From Scatophagus argus (Eukaryota; Chordata; Actinopteri; Scatophagidae), in assembly GCF_020382885.2 (NCBI RefSeq), contig NC_058511.1:7347501-7411500 (forward strand): a stretch of 64,000 bases of DNA. The letters run 5' to 3'. The translations under genes were made by a program, and so were the position numbers. Below, piece after piece: positions 59,042-64,000 of this stretch; positions within the stretch are counted from its first letter, which is position 1; every line of letters begins with the position of its first letter. The notes under the pieces are model-generated. The model was not told where the DNA came from. It searched no databases and saw only the letters and a list, made by a program, of their open reading frames with translations.

Positions 59042-62000
59042 GTAAGTGCGCAACATCCATCTAATATCACCTTACTGATACTAATGTGTAACAGAACCCA
59101 TGCTGATATAATTTGTTTCTTGCAAGATGACATTGTCCTGCGAAATGTCAAAGGAAGGTAAAGAGTGCTTTCTAGAGTCAACCTGTTAGTCTTGCAAGCC
59201 ACAGCTGTGCACCTTTGACTCATGTCTCGATTTTCAGAATATATTTTATGTTGTGTCACTGGGCTCAGTGGTTTTGGAGTGAGCTGTCACAGTTGTGAGA
59301 GCGATTCTGAGTCAGCTGTGGTGACACACTTCAGAGAAAAATAGTGTGAAATGTAGTCCATACATCTCATCTTATTTAACATTCACTTTATTTTTGTTCC
59401 TTGAAAATAAGTTGCCATATTTTGTTATTGCAGCATATTATTCACTATTCCCTGTATAAATATATATATGTCAGGTTACTGGGTGAGTTTAGAAGCATTT
59501 GTGATTATTTAATCTCTTAAAAACATTAAAAGGAGGAGCAGGATTGAAGAATTTTATGCCAAACAAGTTTTCAGTTAGGTTTAAGTTTTTGGTCTTACTG
59601 TTGGGGTGGGAAGTCACATGAGCACTTACCAAATATTACCCACTGCTGATCTTATCTAACGCTATCTCAGACGCAAACTGATGAGCCTGAGAAAGGAAGT
59701 TCTAAGCATTGTCTTTTAATTACAAGTCCTCTATCTTTGCTTTCATTCTTTTACACTGTTTCATCCCATCAGTGGGGACACTCAGCCTTTGTCAGGACTG
59801 AGGTACCTGAGAGCAATCTTCCCAAGGAAGGAGGAACAGACAGTAGCAGACAGACAGAAAGAGAGTTTGGACGTGGCTGAGAGCCAAGTCTCAGGCAGCT
59901 CAGAGGAAGTCTGGTCGATTCACTGGGAGCACTGATTTCCTTGTGAAAGTGGTCTTGTTCTGGAGCTGACGTTCACAGGAACCTCCCTTATAGCCCAGGA
60001 GTCGTGATTTGGAGAGTCACAGGATGTATGGGACAGTGGGGGCAATGGGGCAGCAAGCACGAAGGTTCCACTTTGAAGTTTGTTTGTCCGGTAGTAACAT
60101 CCGATGGGAAAGTTAGATTCTCCCACTTCTTAACTTCCCGAACTTGCCTCTGTGTCACATCTCGCGCTCCCGATTCCAATTTTAGCTCCATTCAAAACTT
60201 GACTTCCCCTAATACTACAGCTGTTGTTTGTATTGTCTGTGTTTTTTCCCTTGAATTGTGACACAAAAGGAAAAGGCAAAAGTGCCTTTGGTCAACAATT
60301 AGATGTCACTCACTTTCCATCAAAAAACTTGATAGACATTTTTGCAACACGTTTCCCTGCTTTATATTTTATGTCTCTATCTTTTCTGTAGGCCGCATCC
60401 TCTCAGTGCACCACAGCCATGTTAACCTCAGAAAGGTCACCACAAAACTCAGGTATCACCACAGCAGAGATGCCAGAGACACAGGATGTAGACATGACAT
60501 CATGGAGTGAGGGAGACTTTGAACAAAAGTGCACTTATATCGTGAAAGACCAACCTCTGGAGGAAGAGTTGGAAAACGACAGTAGGACACGAGCTGAGAG
60601 ATCGTTACCCAGAAACCTCGCCCTGAAACGCTGCCTCAATTCCACAAAGGTACGCAGCAAAGCTGACCTCCCTTTTTTTCGTGTTGCTCAGACTGTCTAA
60701 GAAAGTTTTAAGGACTTGTTACCATCCTGTTTTAAAAAGCAGGAAAGTGAAGCACAAAAATAAATCCCCAAAATATCCAAGTTATGTGGGCATGTACTAT
60801 AGTTGTTTATGTTTTGTGGAACCGCTGATTCTATGCGTCACTCCAACATCCTTCCATGCACTTATCCATCTTCAGGCAGGAAGTACTTGACATGTTGTTG
60901 TCAGCCTTTTTTCTCTGCCCTGTATGTGTTCAGGCAAAGAGAAAGGCAAGCCCGTCAGCACACAGCCTGGGGTCTCTATGATTAGTAGCTACTTAGGATT
61001 CCCAACTCTTTGTCTCAGGACACAATAACATCATAAAGCGGAGCACCAGCACTGGGACCCACCTTTTGGATAACACTATACAGTGATTTTAAGTAGAGCA
61101 AAGTTTATGTTTAACTGGCTGGACAAGGACTGGGAAATCACCAGGTAGTCTCATAGATACATGATTAAAAGATTAATCCAGTGGACTATTCATGAAAAGG
61201 AAGCGTTGTGTTTCCTTATGCAAGATCTGGTTTTCAGTCTCTGTAGATAAAAGGTAGTAGTCGGGCAAGATCAGAGAGAGTGACCCAGGCATTTGCAAGA
61301 AAATACCTGTACTACTGCTTTGACCTTCTAATAGGTCTGTCTGGAGTCTAGTTGACACCAAAGAGCAGGATATGTTAAAGTAATCTGTGACAGAGGGGCA
61401 CCTCAAAATGGGCCATCAGACAAAGGCATTAGCTGGTGAACTGTAGATAAAATCTGTGGCTCACCATGCAGCAGTTGATCCAGCTACATAGGCTGTGCCA
61501 TTATTGCTCAAAGTTAGAGGAATGAGCCATTGCCATTGCTTTAGGGGATTTGAACACAGAGCTTAAGGTGCAGCTGCCTGGTCCGGGTGTGCCCATGACA
61601 CCCTATACTCTCTTCCACACCCTGAAGGCTTGAGACAGATAGGTGAGTTTCACACCTGTAGGTGTCGAACAAGAGTGCTTGTGAAATTTTAATATGGTTG
61701 AGAAACTAAAGACAATGTTGGTCAGTTGCTTATGAAATATTCAGAGGGTGAAACAATAAACACATTCATAGTCTGGTAAAAATATCATTTTCTGTTTAAA
61801 GGATCTGTCATGACAAGGCAACATATAATAATATCTAATTGCCTGGTTGGTTATTTCCTTTTATATCGCAATAGTAATCCTTTCACAATGAATTGACCCG
61901 ATCCTTTTTGTTAATCACCAAGAAACAAGCAGGAGATGGAGAGTGAGATAAGAAGGGCTATATCCCCAAGAATCTCATCCCTCTAATTATGTTTTCCCAC

Positions 62001-63410
62001 TCTGAGTGCATCCGGCTGCTTTCTCAAGCCTCCAATTTGTGACTACTCTGTTGTTTGATGATTTCACGTCCTTCTTGTGGAACAGGTGCTTGGGGTGACC
62101 AGTAAAGAGCTGATTCCTAAGGGGACACGTTTTGGCCCTCTGGTGGGGGAAAGCTACACCAATGAAACGCTACCGAAATATGCTGACAGGAAGTACTTTT
62201 GGAGGGTAAGTGAGCAGCATGTGAGCTTCTGGATTTGCGTGCTTGCATGTGAAATTTTTCTGTATGTGTGTTTCAAAATCGTTCACATCCTGTATCTCCA
62301 TCTGGAGACACCACTGCTACTGTGGCATGGCACGAGTTAGCAACTGTGGTCAATGTTTAACATCCTGTGAAAGTATGACTCTGCTTGCCTGTGCTGTGGT
62401 ATCTTTAAATGCCGCTAGGTCAAATGGTTCTACATGTGCACGCACTGTTGTGCTGTCTGAGGTCACACACACAGCTGTTTGGTTTCAGTGACGCAGCAGT
62501 TCTTCTTTCTCTCCGCTTGTCTCGGCAGTGGTATCAGTGCCAGTAAATACACCATACACATGTCCGCACTTCTCCAGGCTCACACACTCTCACACTGACT
62601 AAGCGAGGAAGTGGCTTTGAGCCTGAGAACCATTGTGTGACAAATCAGCAGCATCAGGACATCTTCCATTCAGAGTCAGCAACCTTGAAATCATGCAGCC
62701 CCAACCAAAACTTGCAATAGCCATAACACAATCTTTACACCACATTACAACATTACACCATGACTCAAGTGGCAGCATAGCTTCAAAGAGCAGATAGCAT
62801 AAAGAATAAATAAAGTAAATTAAAACCTGTTTTATAGACCTCTAGGGAGAGAGAGAGGCATGACTGTTTGAATAAGCTGAAGTTTACAGGTTTCTGAAAA
62901 GGTCAGCAGATACAGTGGTGGTTCCACCACAGAGGCGATAGGTGAGAGTCTTAGTGGGTGTTCAGTGTTTCGTATCTCTACATAACTTGTGTGGCACAAA
63001 CACAGGCTGCACCAATCGAAAGACATATTTACAGCAAAGGCATAAGGGAACCTGCGACATCATGGTTTCAGAAACAGAACACGTCACATAGTGGATCTGT
63101 CACAATCAACTGAGTTATAACTTGTCTTGTTACCTCCCTGGTTCTCTCACACTGAAGGTGTTCTTGGAGGGGCATTTACATCACATCCTGGATGGTTTGA
63201 ATGAGGAACGGAGCAACTGGATGCGTTACGTCAACCCGGCCTGTGCTGTGGAGGAGCAGAACCTGGTTGCGTGCCAGAACGGTTTGGACATCTACTTTTA
63301 TACCATCAAACCACTTCAGCCAGGCCAGGAGCTTCTGGTGTGGTATTGCTCTGAATTCGCCCAGCGCTGTAACTACCCTCCACTGGGCCAACTGGCTATT
63401 GACAGTATTG
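59015..63410 (+). CDS. prdm1: prdm1 (Blimp-1), 5' part: N-terminus and PR/SET domain
   Basis: Exons 59015-59041, 60392-60649, 62086-62205 and 63158-63410 join in frame with GT-AG introns (four donors GTAAGT or GTACGC) and encode 219 residues plus one base. Features: an acidic N-terminal part with [18 protein letters not shown] (about residues 40-57), then the PR domain (about 96-210) with [34 protein letters not shown] and ELLVWYC. Known role: transcriptional repressor recruiting co-repressors through its C2H2 fingers; drives plasma-cell, germ-cell and, in fish, muscle and neural-crest fates. The proline-rich middle and zinc fingers are beyond the right edge. Fish have several prdm1 paralogues; synteny favours prdm1a, but the PR domain is rather diverged, so the letter is left open. 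Confidence 0.9.
59042..60391 (+). other. prdm1: prdm1 intron 1
   Basis: 1350 bases; no other exon or element supported. Confidence 0.6.
60392..60649 (+). CDS. prdm1: prdm1 coding exon 2
   Basis: 86 codons between acceptor TTCTGTAG and donor GTACGC. It holds the conserved acidic motif and [10 protein letters not shown] just before the PR domain. ATG codons at 60419 and 60470 are possible internal starts; the latter gives MPETQDVDM, a common fish-type beginning. Confidence 0.9.
60650..62085 (+). other. prdm1: prdm1 intron 2
   Basis: 1436 bases; nothing recognised inside. Confidence 0.8.
62086..62205 (+). CDS. prdm1: prdm1 coding exon 3 (PR domain, first part)
   Basis: 40 codons, exactly the human exon length, from VLGVTSKE to DRKYFWR, with donor GTAAGT. 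Confidence 0.95.
62206..63157 (+). other. prdm1: prdm1 intron 3
   Basis: 952 bases within the PR domain coding region; nothing recognised inside. Confidence 0.85.
63158..63410 (+). CDS. prdm1: prdm1 coding exon 4 (PR domain, second part)
   Basis: 253 bases, acceptor ACTGAAG, donor GTAAGT. Encodes [20 protein letters not shown] and the [10 protein letters not shown] end of the PR domain. It leaves phase 1, so the next exon must supply two bases; it is not found before the right edge. Confidence 0.95.
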
Positions 63411-64000
63411 GTAAGTGTGTGTGAGTAGTAGTAATAGTAGTGTCCATTTAGCACAAGTTTCTGGACCCCTTAAGGTAACGGAAGTATTTTTGTGCCCACG
63501 CTCTGAGACATATCTCTTGCGTACTGTCATTGTGGAGAAATCAAAGGGCCTGCCGATGGACACACTCTTTGTGTGGGTGTTTAAGAAGTTACTCAGTCAC
63601 ACCCACAGTGCTTTTGTTAAAGCAAGACACAAAGGAGGAGAGCAGAGTCCTGAAAGCAGAGAGGTTCTGTCTCCAGGTATAGCCATAGTACCTGAGTAAG
63701 ATGAGACCAATTTCAGGACTTAAGGCAATGTTTCAGTTTCCCTTTTTTTTAAAAAAAACCCACATAGAAACACAGCTGGCAGCTCTTTGATGCACAAAGC
63801 ATTTGGCTTTCATTCACAAACACAAAGAGTGCACATGCTGGCTGAGAGACCGCATGCACACACCAAAATACTCATTTACACACACACTCACACACAAGAG
63901 GCTGCCTGAGGTGCTGACAGCATTCTGGCATGACTCCCCTTATTTATTTGGCTCTTAAGGAGGAAGAGAGGTAGGAAGCGCTCCAGTGACTACTTGAACT
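63411..64000 (+). other. prdm1: prdm1 intron 4, left part
   Basis: Runs to the right edge without the large proline-rich exon that follows in PRDM1. The 94-codon frame at 63415 lacks family resemblance. Confidence 0.75.

Noticed and set aside
1..64000. CRISPR array or bacterial operon
   Set aside because: No regularly spaced identical repeats; genes have introns and vertebrate families.

Overview
The window is vertebrate nuclear DNA, most likely from a ray-finned (percomorph-type) fish. The genes are vertebrate and split by short GT-AG introns. The DNA is full of CA/GT and GA/CT microsatellites. The mobile-element relics are of fish type: L2-like and Rex3-like LINE tails, a Penelope-like element with a GIY-YIG endonuclease, Tc1/mariner relics and a CAGTGGTG-ended MITE. 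I cannot name the species. No CRISPR array, operon or tRNA gene was seen.

Layout. (1) 1-18560: lin28b on the minus strand, four coding exons giving a 232-residue RNA-binding protein, with a 3'UTR that runs towards the left edge and carries four let-7 seed matches. (2) 18560-27240: intergenic, no host coding gene recognised; it holds a degenerate tandem repeat, an orphan promoter-like block with a possible alternative first exon for lin28b, and strong CTCF-type motifs. (3) 27249-46484: a tandem duplication of the prolyl endopeptidase gene prep, both copies on the minus strand, each with 14 intact coding exons and 709 codons. The left copy (prep-A) carries unusual changes around its active site and has a nested Penelope-like element right behind its stop codon. 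The right copy (prep-B) keeps residues closer to the human enzyme. (4) 46485-58950: about 12 kb of intergenic DNA with repeats only. (5) 59015 to the right edge: the first four exons of a prdm1 (Blimp-1) gene on the plus strand, covering the N-terminus and the PR/SET domain; the zinc-finger exons lie outside the window.

The set lin28b-prep-prdm1 matches human 6q21, but bves and popdc3 are not seen between lin28b and prep, and lin28b points the same way as prep, unlike in human. The genes do not form one pathway: lin28b blocks let-7 maturation, prep cleaves short peptides after proline in the cytosol, and prdm1 is a transcriptional repressor of cell-fate decisions. No wholly new biological system is evident. 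The strongest leads are the diverging prep pair, the mobile element that supplies the prep-A 3' end, and the orphan promoter block upstream of lin28b.

Exon borders were derived by hand from splice consensus and reading frame; no alignment or database search was run. Comparisons with human proteins rest on recalled family sequences.
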